Position numbers and translations under genes: made by a program
NCBI GenBank assembly: GCA_000333235.1
Contig: CAPN01000054.1
Span: 62,001 to 126,000, forward strand
Direction of reading: 5' to 3'
DNA: 64,000 nucleotides
From: Pseudoalteromonas luteoviolacea B = ATCC 29581
Lineage (GTDB): Bacteria > Pseudomonadota > Gammaproteobacteria > Enterobacterales > Alteromonadaceae
Notes under the pieces: model-generated
Seen by the model: the letters and a program-made list of their open reading frames with translations, nothing else
What the model was told of the DNA's origin: nothing
Databases searched by the model: none
Part shown: positions 1 through 11,201 of the stretch, in pieces
Layout of the letters: the number at the start of each line of letters is the position of its first letter
Numbering within the stretch: the first letter of the stretch is position 1

Positions 1-340
1 AGTCATCTAAACCCTTCATAACATCATGTGTGCCGGGAACACCCCGAGTTTTAAAGAGCGGATGATATTGACTCGCTAATGCAACTCGCTGTGCTGAAGA
101 AAGGTAATAATCATCGAGTGACACTACACCTACACGCTGTTGATATTCATGGGTTAAATATAAACAAAGAAATTGTGCCAACGTCGATTTCCCTGAGCCT
201 TGCGCTCCGGCAATAAAAACGATTGGCTTAGACTTTTCCTGATCAATGGATTGCCAACAGCGTGTGGCAATGCGTAACGCAACCTCTAGATAATTGACAC
301 TTAAGTGCTGCTCATAAACGAAATTCTGCTGCCAATCCAT
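1..340 (-). CDS. D-glycerate 3-kinase-like P-loop kinase (partial, N-terminal 113 codons)
   Basis: Starts at the ATG complementary to 338-340 and runs off the left edge, so only the N-terminus is visible. I translated it by hand. A P-loop GAQGSGKST lies near residues 44-52, followed by SLDDYYL and HPLFKTRGVPGTHD. That combination is typical of the glycerate kinase family that phosphorylates D-glycerate and resembles phosphoribulokinase/uridine kinase folds. The C-terminal half, which would confirm the substrate, is outside the window. It is cytosolic. It lies downstream of putP on the same strand, but a terminator at 358-384 separates them, so it probably has its own promoter. A generic P-loop kinase of unknown substrate is the alternative. 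Confidence 0.75.
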   Translation of the reverse strand, partial: MDWQQNFVYEQHLSVNYLEVALRIATRCWQSIDQEKSKPIVFIAGAQGSGKSTLAQFLCLYLTHEYQQRVGVVSLDDYYLSSAQRVALASQYHPLFKTRGVPGTHDVMKGLDD

Positions 341-357
341 TATCAGCCTCATCCTAT

Positions 358-384
358 AAAAAGAGCCGCGAACCGGCTCTTTCT
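358..384 (-). terminator. Rho-independent terminator of putP
   Basis: The inverted repeat AAAGAGCCG (360-368) / CGGCTCTTT (374-382) has a 5-base loop. Read on the minus strand the stem is followed by a T run. It lies about 95 bases beyond the putP stop and just upstream of the kinase start. Confidence 0.8.
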
Positions 385-390
385 TACCAT

Positions 391-476
391 CATACCCAAA
401 TTACTCGACGATACCTGCTTCCGAGCTCAACCATGTTTTCAATACAAGGCACGCTATTGAAAGAAGGTTGGGTATA
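391..476. repeat. Intergenic repeat bounded by ATACCCAA / TTGGGTAT
   Basis: An 86-base spacer element begins with ATACCCAAATTACTCGACGA and ends with TTGGGTAT, so its ends are inverted repeats. Related openings occur near 41257 (complete short hairpin) and 58228 (one end only). It lies between the putP stop and its terminator. It resembles small dispersed intergenic palindromes of marine gammaproteobacteria; that comparison is from memory, not from a search. Confidence 0.5.
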
Positions 477-2000
477 TTAGCTTAGTTGTGACTTCACTTT
501 ATTAAACGTATCTAAGATTTCTTGTCTTGGTGGCGGTGTTAGTAAACTCACAACAACAATCGCAACCGTGGCAACAATAAAGCCGGGCACTATCTCATAC
601 AAAAAGCTGCTAAGTGATTGACCATCAATCGTCAGTGGTGCATAAATCCAGAACAACACCGTTCCAGCACCGCTTACCATTCCCGCTAATGCGCCATAAA
701 AGTTCATCCGTGACCACATTAAACTAATAATCACTAGTGGACCAAATGCCGCGCCAAATCCAGCCCACGCATTACTAACTAAATCAAGAATGGTCGAATT
801 ACGATCGTATGCAAGATAAATCGCCAATACTGCCACCAGCGCTACGCTCACACGACCAACAAACACCAGTTCTTGATCACTGGCCTTAGGACGTAAAAAG
901 ATTTTATAAAAATCTTCTGTGAGTGAACTAGAGCTCACCAGCAATTGAGATGAAATCGTACTCATAATGGCCGCTAAAATCGCTGCTAATAAGAATCCAG
1001 CAATTAATGGATGAAATAAGAGCTCAGATAAAATCAAAAATATCGTTTCAGGATCTTCAACCACGATGCCTTTTTCTGCCGCATACGCCGCACCAAAAAA
1101 ACCGGTTGAAACGGCACCAAGCGCAGACACAATCATCCAGCTCATACCAATTCGACGCATTGTCGGCATATCTTTTACACTGCGAACCGACATAAATCGC
1201 ACAATAATATGTGGCTGACCAAAGTAACCAAAGCCCCAAGACATCGCCGAAATAATACCTAAAGCGGATCCGGCACCGATCCAACTCAGCATATCCGGAT
1301 TCAGTGATTTAAGCGTCGTCGATAACGGCGCATCAAGTAACGAATACGTAACCGTAGGAACGAGTATTAATGCAATAAACATAATACATCCCTGCACAAA
1401 GTCCGTTAAGCTCACCGCTAAGAAACCACCAAATAAAGTGTACAGCACAACCACACCTGTCGTAACGTAGAGCCCCGTCTCATAACTCATATTGAATGAG
1501 TTCTCAAATAACTTACCACCTGCAACAACGCCCGACGAGGTGTAAAGGGTGAAAAAGACAATAATCACTAACGCGGAAACAATACGTAGCAGATGCCCTT
1601 TGTCCTCAAAGCGATTAGCGAAATAATCTGGTATTGTTATTGAATCATTGGCCACTTCGGTATAAACCCGCAGGCGCGGTGCAACAATAAGATAGTTACA
1701 CCAAGCACCAATTACCAAGCCAATGGCAATCCAGGTTGAACTGAGCCCTGACACAAACATTGCGCCAGGTAAACCCATTAAGATCCAACCACTCATGTCC
1801 GATGCACCTGCTGACAGAGCTGCAACACTTGGCGGCAAACTGCGCCCGCCTAACATGTAACCCGACGCATCACTGGTTGATTTTTGATAAGCATAGAGAC
1901 CAATAGCTAACATAGCGATAAAGTAAGCGGCGAGTGAAATCAGAGTACCTGTTTCCAATTCTTCCTCCGTTGTTATTATTAAGATGGGGATGTTATTCAC
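477..2000 (-). CDS. putP: Sodium/proline symporter PutP
   Basis: A 507-residue, very hydrophobic protein of the sodium:solute symporter (SSF) family with about 13 membrane helices, importing L-proline with Na+ across the inner membrane. The segment ASDMSGWILMGLPGA (residues 66-80) matches the PutP helix that contributes to Na+ and proline binding, and the length equals typical PutP (about 500). The gene stands alone: its upstream neighbour is divergent and a terminator follows it. No putA is present in the window, so proline catabolism, if any, is encoded elsewhere. Na+ coupling fits a marine lifestyle together with the Mrp antiporter at 22.6-28.4 kb. Other SSF substrates are possible, but similarity to PutP looks strong. 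Confidence 0.9.
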   Translation of the reverse strand: MNNIPILIITTEEELETGTLISLAAYFIAMLAIGLYAYQKSTSDASGYMLGGRSLPPSVAALSAGASDMSGWILMGLPGAMFVSGLSSTWIAIGLVIGAWCNYLIVAPRLRVYTEVANDSITIPDYFANRFEDKGHLLRIVSALVIIVFFTLYTSSGVVAGGKLFENSFNMSYETGLYVTTGVVVLYTLFGGFLAVSLTDFVQGCIMFIALILVPTVTYSLLDAPLSTTLKSLNPDMLSWIGAGSALGIISAMSWGFGYFGQPHIIVRFMSVRSVKDMPTMRRIGMSWMIVSALGAVSTGFFGAAYAAEKGIVVEDPETIFLILSELLFHPLIAGFLLAAILAAIMSTISSQLLVSSSSLTEDFYKIFLRPKASDQELVFVGRVSVALVAVLAIYLAYDRNSTILDLVSNAWAGFGAAFGPLVIISLMWSRMNFYGALAGMVSGAGTVLFWIYAPLTIDGQSLSSFLYEIVPGFIVATVAIVVVSLLTPPPRQEILDTFNKVKSQLS

Positions 2001-2189
2001 TATAACATGCTAAGTTCAGAGATCTCCAATCCTGCGATGAGCATTTTCAAGTTCGGCGACGATTACACTCATCATAAAGTACTAAAGCCAATACCAAATA
2101 ATGAAAAAAACATAAAAATATAATGAACTTCTAGTCAGTTTGACTTATATTTCGTTTAAATTGTGAAGTATCTGTGGATTGACTGTTTT

Positions 2190-3413
2190 ATGTATTTTTA
2201 TGCGGCTCGCCAACCCATATTAGACGTTAATAAAAATCTCGTTGGTTATGAACTGCTGTTTCGCGACGGAGTAAGCAACGTGTTTCCAGATATTGATGGA
2301 GACGAGGCTACGTCACGACTAATTGAAGGTAGTCAGTTTAACTTTGGCCTTGAAGATTTAACCGATGGGAAACCGGCGTACATCAATTTTACACTCGAAA
2401 CGTTGGTAAAAGGCTACCCGACAATGCTAGGTCGAGAACAACTGGTTGTTGAAATTTTAGAAACCGTGCAACCTGGCAAGCGATTGCTTGCTGCTGTCCA
2501 AGAACTCAAAGAAAAAGGCTATACCATCGCACTTGATGATTATCAGCATCAGAAAGTATGGCGTCATTTCTATCCATACATCGATCAAATTAAAATCGAC
2601 TTTTTGGATACCTCTCTTGAAACGATAAAAGAGATCAAAGCAGCCATTAAACCTTTTCCAAATATCTCTTTAGTTGCTGAGAAAATCGAAACATACGAAG
2701 CGTATCAGCAAGCCCTAGAGCTAGGTTTTACCTTATTCCAAGGTTTTTTCTTTGCAAAGCCTGAAATGGTGCAAAGTAAAGCACTGCCGCCTTCAGAAAT
2801 GGCATTGGCTGAATTACTCTATGAAACCTCAAGTGTCGATATGGATTTGAAACGCGTCACCACTGTGTTCGAACGCGATGTAAATTTATCCTATAAATTA
2901 TTACGTTATGCAAATTCAGCAGCCTTTAAGCGCAGAGCAGAGATCTCAACCATTAAACAAGCCTTGGTGGTACTTGGTAATCAAGAGTTGAAAAAATTTC
3001 TTTCTCTTTTGTTTGCAGCACAGGTATCTTCAGAAAAGCCTGTGGAGCTTATTAAGCTTTCCTTAGTCCGAGCACGATTTTGTGAAATGTTGGCACAACG
3101 CCACGGCAAGATGAAAGACACAGGGATGGCATTTTTAACTGGCATGATGTCTCTTATGGACGCCATTCTTGATGAATCCATGGAGAGCGTAATGAATAAA
3201 CTTCCGCTTTCGATTGACATTAAAGACGCACTGCTTAGACGCGATGGTCAACTTGCCGCCTACTTGACGCTAGTTATTGAATATGAACACGCCAATTGGG
3301 ATAAAGCAAATCAACTTGCTAAACAAATGGGCCTTAGTAATGATTCTGTGCCCGAGTGTTATCAAGACGCACTGCAATGGGGCCATGAGCAACTTACCGT
3401 ACTCGAAGGGTAA
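2190..3413 (+). CDS. EAL-HDOD regulatory protein (YuxH family)
   Basis: About 407 residues if translation starts at the ATG at 2190. A GTG at 2163 would add 9 residues, but family members usually begin close to the FYxARQPIL motif, which favours 2190; neither start has a strong ribosome site. The N-terminal half is an EAL-type domain: GYELLFRD (19-26), INF, ILETV, ALDDY, IKIDF, VAEKIE and LFQGFFFAKP carry the acidic, Lys and Gln positions known for c-di-GMP phosphodiesterases. However, EAL reads ELL and the usual loop-6 DFGTG segment is replaced by DDYQHQ. The C-terminal half (about 200-390) is an HDOD domain. Cytosolic signalling role; enzymatic activity is uncertain. Single gene, divergent from putP. 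Confidence 0.8.
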   Translation: MYFYAARQPILDVNKNLVGYELLFRDGVSNVFPDIDGDEATSRLIEGSQFNFGLEDLTDGKPAYINFTLETLVKGYPTMLGREQLVVEILETVQPGKRLLAAVQELKEKGYTIALDDYQHQKVWRHFYPYIDQIKIDFLDTSLETIKEIKAAIKPFPNISLVAEKIETYEAYQQALELGFTLFQGFFFAKPEMVQSKALPPSEMALAELLYETSSVDMDLKRVTTVFERDVNLSYKLLRYANSAAFKRRAEISTIKQALVVLGNQELKKFLSLLFAAQVSSEKPVELIKLSLVRARFCEMLAQRHGKMKDTGMAFLTGMMSLMDAILDESMESVMNKLPLSIDIKDALLRRDGQLAAYLTLVIEYEHANWDKANQLAKQMGLSNDSVPECYQDALQWGHEQLTVLEG

Positions 3414-3500
3414 AATTACCTGAGAAGCAAATAAAACCAATGACGCCTCAGGTCACTATTTTTCTTCTTGTCTCAGACTAAACAGCTCTGATTCCTGCAT

Positions 3501-3537
3501 CTTGTAGTCACTTGGGTTTCCCCCTAGTGACCGCAAG
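3501..3537. other. Hairpin in the convergent spacer
   Basis: CTTG-TA-GTCACT (3501-3512) pairs imperfectly with AGTGAC-CG-CAAG (3526-3537), giving 6 plus 4 base pairs around a 13-base loop. A second inverted repeat, ACCTGAG...CTCAGGT, lies at about 3418-3453. Neither has a good T run. They occupy the gap between the convergent EAL-HDOD and SpoIIAA-like genes and may act as terminators or be incidental. Confidence 0.3.
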
Positions 3538-3704
3538 ACACCTATTAAGCTTTGTGTCGTTTACGCCGCTTTATACCTTATTAACTTGGAGATGCTTTAC
3601 TCTAGCAGTTAATTGAGCACAGGCATTGATTGCAGGTAATGTCCTTCCCCTCATCAAAATCAATAATGCGGTATGAACGCCTGTAAAACTTGCCTTTGAG
3701 AGCA

Positions 3705-4109
3705 TCAGTCAGTTGATTCAGTACACGCGTCAAGCCACTCCAAGGCATCCATTCTAGTGTCGAAAAATCTAACGTCACCACTGACAAACCAGCTAGCTAC
3801 TTTTCCAAGCCACGTCATACTGCTAGGCGCTCCAACTACAGCAACTTTATCAAACTCATTACCATGCTTAATACCGAACTTTAAATCGTCCCATGCTGCT
3901 TGCAACTCCCATCCGTGCCATTGACTGGCATCAAATAACACATCAATTTTAGGATGGGCAATACCTGCCATGGCATTTTCTACCATTGGGATCATGGTTT
4001 GATAATCTTCATGTGTCAGCTTTCCAATCGCTTTTAACGATACGAAAATTTGCTCATTCACGCGTTCAATACCGATCGATAACCCATGTGCTTGCATACT
4101 ACTCTCCAA
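3705..4109 (-). CDS. SpoIIAA-like (STAS-related) protein
   Basis: A 134-residue soluble protein with the look of the SpoIIAA-like family: an N-terminal strand region, then DVLFDASQWHGWELQAAWDD (about 61-80), FGIKHGNEFDKVAVVG (about 83-98), and a C-terminal RFFDTRMDALEWL (about 114-126). Members have a STAS-like fold; their function is unknown, with stress or membrane-lipid roles only suggested. Its length is typical of the family. It is monocistronic and convergent with the EAL-HDOD gene. A 61-codon reading frame overlapping its 3' end (3602-3787) looks like a shadow. Confidence 0.75.
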   Translation of the reverse strand: MESSMQAHGLSIGIERVNEQIFVSLKAIGKLTHEDYQTMIPMVENAMAGIAHPKIDVLFDASQWHGWELQAAWDDLKFGIKHGNEFDKVAVVGAPSSMTWLGKVASWFVSGDVRFFDTRMDALEWLDACTESTD

Positions 4110-4466
4110 ATTACACCATTCTCACCAACACCCTATTACAGATGATCTGAGTTGTGAACGAAAAGGGCATCAAAGCTTGTGCGAAATCAAACATCCCCAT
4201 TGGAGAACGGCTCAAAGGCTGCTTTTTTAAGTAACATTTAAGAGTGAAATAAAAAGGCGACGCAGTCTATAATCTTACTTCAATACGATAGATGTGAATA
4301 ATTTTGCTAGCTCTGCTCACTGATTTAATCAATTCATATCTTATTTTGTTGTTCAGAGTCTCAACTTATTGATGCTTAAACAACTGACTTCAAGTAACGA
4401 GTAGGTATTGAGGAAAGAGATTTAAAGATTAGGCCGCTTAATTCAACGGCCTGCAATAACAACAAT
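4110..4466. other. 357-base spacer without a gene; possible weak terminator
   Basis: No convincing coding region. AGGCCG (4431-4436) and CGGCCT (4447-4452) form a 6-bp stem with a 10-base loop just after the FKBP stop on the minus strand, followed by an A/T-rich stretch with no uninterrupted T run. It could be a weak terminator for the ybeL-Lon-FKBP cluster. The rest should hold the promoter of the SpoIIAA-like gene, but I could not pick one. Confidence 0.35.
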
Positions 4467-4952
4467 CTAAGATTCAACTTTAAGTAGTTCTACATCAAAA
4501 ATAAGGAGCGAGCCTGCTGGGATGGCACCTACGCCACGATTACCGTAAGCCAATTGAGAAGGAATAAAGAATCGGACCTTTTCGCCCTCTTTCATTAGCT
4601 GCAAACCTTCGGTCCAACCGGCTATGACTTGGCTTAACTTGAAGCTGATTGGTTTGCCACGATTGACCGAGCTATCAAACACCGTACCATCTAGTAAGGT
4701 ACCGTGATAATGAACACTGACAGAACTCACTGCGCTCGGCATTGCCGCGTCGCCCGTCGCGGCAATAAGTACTTCATATTGTAGACCCGAGGCCGTTTCA
4801 ATGACCGCATCACGCTCTCGATTCTTTACCAAAAAATCAGAGGCCATAGCAATGTTTTCGGCCGCCGCGGCTTTATTTTTTTGCCCTGCTCGAACCATCA
4901 GCAAGGTCATAAAAATAATCACCACAATTAACACAATATTGAGAGTGCTCAT
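4467..4952 (-). CDS. Membrane-anchored FKBP-type peptidyl-prolyl isomerase
   Basis: 161 residues. An N-terminal hydrophobic helix (about 5-20) is followed by a short charged linker and an FKBP domain (about 55-158) with VSVHYHGTLLDGTVFDSS, GWTEGLQLMKEGEKVRFFIP and LAYGNRGVGAIPAGSLLIFDVELL, the standard FKBP core. It should catalyse cis/trans proline isomerisation. The absence of a cleavage site suggests anchoring by the N-terminus, with the domain probably periplasmic. Its ATG overlaps the stop of the Lon-like gene by 4 bases (ATGA), so the two are translationally coupled. This suggests a shared protein quality-control role, which is inference. Confidence 0.85.
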   Translation of the reverse strand: MSTLNIVLIVVIIFMTLLMVRAGQKNKAAAAENIAMASDFLVKNRERDAVIETASGLQYEVLIAATGDAAMPSAVSSVSVHYHGTLLDGTVFDSSVNRGKPISFKLSQVIAGWTEGLQLMKEGEKVRFFIPSQLAYGNRGVGAIPAGSLLIFDVELLKVES

Positions 4953-7357
4953 GCTTCATCCTTTGCTTTTTCTTCATCCTCACTACCTGCTACGACATTA
5001 GCAATTTGCGCTAATCGTTCTAAAGCCAGTCCATTAATTGAACCTGCAGGATAGCCACCTTCACTCAATTCCCCCGCGTCAACCCCAGTGAGTAGTTCAA
5101 GCGCTTCATCTACTGTCGCAACCGGATAGATATGAAAGCGTTGACGTTCAACTGCTTCCACTACTTCATCTTCTAAAACCAAATTAAGACAATTTGATTT
5201 TGGAATAATGACACCTTGCTCACCTGTCAATCCTCGCAATTTGCAGAGTTTGAAAAAGCCTTCAATTTTCTCATTTACGCCACCAATTGCCTGCACTTCA
5301 CCATGCTGATTAATGGAACCAGTTAATGCAATAGTTTGTTTTATCGGTAACGCAGTGATTGCTGAAATCAAGGCACACAATTCTGCCAGTGATGCGCTGT
5401 CGCCATCAATAAAACCATAGTTTTGTTCAATCGCAATATTAGCGCTTAACGTGAGCGGGAAAGATTGCGCATAACGGCTTCCAAGATAACCTGTTAGTAA
5501 CATCACCCCTTTAGAGTGAATCGATTTACCGAGTTCGGCTTCACGTTCAACATCTATTACACCTTCCGAACCAGCATAAACTGTTGCAGTGATCCGCGCT
5601 GGCGTACCAAATGCCGTATCACCAATGTGTAACACCGTTAATCCGTTTACTTTTGCAACCGCCTCACCATCGGTTTCAATGAGGATATGCCCTTCTTTAA
5701 CTTCATCGAGCATATTCTCGCTAATTTGACCTGTGCGATATTGTTTGCCTGCAATGGCTTCGTCAATATGAGTCTCTTGAATTGTCGTCACTGAGTCTTG
5801 TTTGGCATAAAAACTAGCTTCAGCCACTAGTTCTAAAACATCAGCAAAACGAGCAGAAAGTTTAATTTGGTGCTCAGCCTGACGGTAACTGAATTTAAGC
5901 AAACGTACCATTGCCGACGCGGCGATCTCTAGTTTCAATGTTTGTTGGCAATATTCAATAACCTTAGTCACGAATTGATATTGCACTTTATCGCTACCTG
6001 GCAGGTAATAGTCAAAATCGGCTAAAACGCGAAATAATTCACCGAACTCTTCGTCGTATTCACCAATGGTATAGTATAGCTCGCGCGAACCTAATAAAAT
6101 GATTTTTACATCTAATGGAATTAGCTGAGGACGCAATGTGAAACTGCTCCCTACCGACGCATCTTGATATGGTAAATCCGCTTTAATTTGCTTCGTTTTT
6201 AACGACAGTTTTAGTCCATCCCATACTTGCGAATTGGCTAAGACCTTTTCCGCATCCATGATCAAGTAACCACCGTTTGCGCGGTGCAGCGCTCCTGCTT
6301 GAATTGAACGATAGCTCGTGATTAACGTGCCTTGAGATGTCGCGTACTCCACCTTACCAAAAATATTACCAAACGTTGGATTTGGCTCATACACCACCGG
6401 TGCTGGATCGCCTTCTTTATATTCTACCAAAATGTTTGGTGCAAAAAAGTCTGTTAGCATCCCTTTAGAGTCAAATTCATCTTGCTTATCTTCCGAGCTA
6501 GAAGAGGTATCAAGCCAATCTAATACAGCATCGACAAGCTCTGATTTCAAATCCTTTAAGTACCGTAGCACACCCAAATTGGCTGAATACTTATGATCGA
6601 GCGCCTTTAACAAGGGCTTAGTTGCCATTTCGATCGTTGATTTTTTTAGATTACGTAACTGCTCGGTTGATTCTCGTTTCCATCTAGGTAACTCAAGCAA
6701 AGCCTCGTTCAATGCGTCTTCAAGTGACTCAATTGCATCAATAAAGTGCGTCTGAATGTGTTCGTCTAACGAAGCAAACTCTTGGTCTTCTAACTGTTTG
6801 CCATCTATGACTGGCGAGAACAATACCATGTTGTTGTCTTCAATCATCGCCACACTTTTTTCAGCTGCGAGTTCCTCAACAGCCGTCAGCGCTGCGTCGT
6901 ACTTTTTCTCAAAGTCTCTATCAATGGCTTTTTTCTTACGTTGGTAACCAGGGTTATCAAACGCGGCAGGAAAGGTATCAACCACTTCATCAAGCAATTC
7001 ATCAATATCGTCCGAAAGCTGACGACTTTCTCCTGCATTTAAAAACAACGCGATCGGTTCACGATGATCGTCATAGTTGTTGACGTATAACCATTCTTTT
7101 GGCGTTTGGCGAGTTTTTGAATGCGCATCTAACTTATCTTTTACCATGGTAAATCGGCCAAGCGCGGCCTCGCCCATGACATATAAGTTATACCCTGGTA
7201 GCTCCATGCCGAGGGCAAAGTCCATTGCTGTTTGGGCACGTTGCTGACCAATAAAAGGAAGCGCTTCTGGATAAGGATTTGCCATGCAGGTCTCTACATG
7301 GCTCTTAGATATTTCAGGAGCAAGTTTTAGCGCGGGTAAAGATTTGATTTTTGTCAT
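4949..7357 (-). CDS. Lon-like ATP-dependent protease (LonB/YcbZ-type family)
   Basis: 802 residues: an N-terminal AAA-like region, a long helical insertion (about 140-290), an AAA core and a C-terminal Lon protease domain. The Lon catalytic dyad is recognisable as Ser654 in DGDSAS and Lys697 in GGVNEKIEGF. The putative P-loop reads GEAALGRFTMV (62-72) rather than GxxGxGKT, so ATP binding there may be altered. The family is related to E. coli YcbZ and archaeal LonB, but longer than YcbZ. Cytosolic. It lies 42 bases downstream of ybeL and overlaps the FKBP gene by 4 bases. Its substrates are unknown. Confidence 0.85.
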   Translation of the reverse strand: MTKIKSLPALKLAPEISKSHVETCMANPYPEALPFIGQQRAQTAMDFALGMELPGYNLYVMGEAALGRFTMVKDKLDAHSKTRQTPKEWLYVNNYDDHREPIALFLNAGESRQLSDDIDELLDEVVDTFPAAFDNPGYQRKKKAIDRDFEKKYDAALTAVEELAAEKSVAMIEDNNMVLFSPVIDGKQLEDQEFASLDEHIQTHFIDAIESLEDALNEALLELPRWKRESTEQLRNLKKSTIEMATKPLLKALDHKYSANLGVLRYLKDLKSELVDAVLDWLDTSSSSEDKQDEFDSKGMLTDFFAPNILVEYKEGDPAPVVYEPNPTFGNIFGKVEYATSQGTLITSYRSIQAGALHRANGGYLIMDAEKVLANSQVWDGLKLSLKTKQIKADLPYQDASVGSSFTLRPQLIPLDVKIILLGSRELYYTIGEYDEEFGELFRVLADFDYYLPGSDKVQYQFVTKVIEYCQQTLKLEIAASAMVRLLKFSYRQAEHQIKLSARFADVLELVAEASFYAKQDSVTTIQETHIDEAIAGKQYRTGQISENMLDEVKEGHILIETDGEAVAKVNGLTVLHIGDTAFGTPARITATVYAGSEGVIDVEREAELGKSIHSKGVMLLTGYLGSRYAQSFPLTLSANIAIEQNYGFIDGDSASLAELCALISAITALPIKQTIALTGSINQHGEVQAIGGVNEKIEGFFKLCKLRGLTGEQGVIIPKSNCLNLVLEDEVVEAVERQRFHIYPVATVDEALELLTGVDAGELSEGGYPAGSINGLALERLAQIANVVAGSEDEEKAKDEA

Positions 7358-7399
7358 TATAAACTTCTTAATAGACTGCCCAAATTGTCCTTTTGACAG

Positions 7400-7858
7400 C
7401 TAAGGGTGCAAAGCCTTTCTCACAAACACCTCTTGCCCACATTCTGTGCATGGCAAAATGGTTTGTGCGTAATAAACATCGAAACTATGATGACAATTCT
7501 TACATACTAATTGCCCTAATGCTATCGAATCACCCGCCTTATAAAGTCCATCATGTTGAAAATCATTTGAAAGTGCTCTCCATTCTAGTTGCGTCCTATC
7601 TTCAAGCTGTGACAGTTCATACCAAAGGGAGTCTTGCAATTCTTGCCATGCAAGATCGGCATAGGAATCGCGATGCGCATTGTAATGAACCAAATCGCGC
7701 TGCAAATACAATTTATATTGTTGAAGTTTATCTTGCGAAAGCTCGCTAAATGCTTTTTGGTAATCAATGAACGCCGTAACTAATGATTTTACTTCGTGCT
7801 CTTCAACATCTTTTAACCATTTAGAGAACTGCTCAAGCCATTGCTGATAATCAAACAT
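7400..7858 (-). CDS. ybeL: Zinc-ribbon protein YbeL (DUF1451 family)
   Basis: The ATG at 7858 is preceded by a strong GGGGGAG ribosome site, so I prefer it over the longer in-frame start at 7933; this gives 152 residues. The N-terminal part is helical and acidic. The C-terminus carries a zinc ribbon: CKNCHHSFDVYYAQ followed by PCTECGQEVF (two CxxC knuckles). In E. coli ybeL is also next to leuS, which supports the name. Its function is unknown. It is divergent from leuS and heads the ybeL-Lon-FKBP run. Confidence 0.8.
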   Translation of the reverse strand: MFDYQQWLEQFSKWLKDVEEHEVKSLVTAFIDYQKAFSELSQDKLQQYKLYLQRDLVHYNAHRDSYADLAWQELQDSLWYELSQLEDRTQLEWRALSNDFQHDGLYKAGDSIALGQLVCKNCHHSFDVYYAQTILPCTECGQEVFVRKALHP

Positions 7859-8044
7859 TTTGCTCCCCCAATCATTCGATACTTTAAGTATCTCCCTACT
7901 ATTAGTTTTAGTTCGAGATGAGCTGGAAAACAAATTTACCTAGTCGGTCGGTTGCTTTTAACTCGAGTCCGTCACTCGCTGTAAAAGACGATTTATATTG
8001 AGCTAGCAATTTTGTAATAAAGCAACAAATTCCGCCCCTAAAAC

Positions 8045-8073
8045 TGTGAAGCAAAGAATTTTTGGGGTATGCT
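8045..8073 (+). promoter_or_regulatory. Candidate sigma-70 promoter of leuS
   Basis: TGTGAA (8045-8050) and TATGCT (8068-8073) are separated by 17 bases, about 44 bases upstream of the leuS ATG. Each hexamer matches the consensus at only about four positions, so this is a plausible rather than a firm call. It would drive the leuS-to-lipA run. Confidence 0.35.
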
Positions 8074-8092
8074 AAGCGCAATTTTCGATTAA

Positions 8093-10702
<2,610 letters not shown>

Positions 10703-10703
10703 G

Positions 10704-11201
10704 ATGCCAACCCTTCTTCTACGTTACAGCGGCCTTGCCCTTTTTGCGCTTGGCCTTCTGTTGTTGACAGGCTGTGGTTTTCAACTCAAGCAAGCCTCCT
10801 ATATTCCTGCCGATTTACGTGATATGGTGCTGGTTGCAAAAGATCCCAAATCGGCGCTGCTTGAACAATTAACTTTGGATCTGCAACGGGCTCAAGTGAA
10901 CCTCACTCCCAAGGACAGCAAAACCGCAGCGGAGTTAGTGATAGTAAAGGATACATTAGAGCGCCAAACGTTAAGCCTATTTAAAAATGGTCAGGTCGCA
11001 CAATACGAATTGGCCTATAGTGTAACTTATCAATTGACTCGCAAGGGCCGAGAACCAAGCGAACATCATTTTGAGTTGTATCGCACGTATCAAGACGACC
11101 CTGATCAAGCTTTAGCAAAATCCAAAGAAATGGAGCTGCTACTTACTGAACTGCGTCGTCGCGCTAGTCAACGCATCATTCGTCAACTTTCTCAGTTATA
11201 A
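10704..11201 (+). CDS. lptE: LPS-assembly lipoprotein LptE
   Basis: About 165 residues from the ATG at 10704; a start at 10686 inside leuS is possible but less likely. It has a type II signal peptide with lipobox LLTGC, so it is an outer-membrane lipoprotein. LptE plugs the LptD barrel and helps insert lipopolysaccharide in the outer leaflet. The sequence is variable across bacteria, but the leuS-lptE-holA position and the GCGFQLK start of the mature protein are diagnostic. The stop TAA overlaps the holA ATG. Confidence 0.95.
   Translation: MPTLLLRYSGLALFALGLLLLTGCGFQLKQASYIPADLRDMVLVAKDPKSALLEQLTLDLQRAQVNLTPKDSKTAAELVIVKDTLERQTLSLFKNGQVAQYELAYSVTYQLTRKGREPSEHHFELYRTYQDDPDQALAKSKEMELLLTELRRRASQRIIRQLSQL

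Noticed and set aside
3602..3787. 61-codon minus-strand frame overlapping the SpoIIAA-like gene
   Set aside because: Overlaps the real gene in another frame and lacks its own ribosome site; the CxxC at its end is not enough.
7393..7749. 118-codon plus-strand frame inside ybeL
   Set aside because: Antisense to ybeL, which has a strong ribosome site and zinc ribbon.
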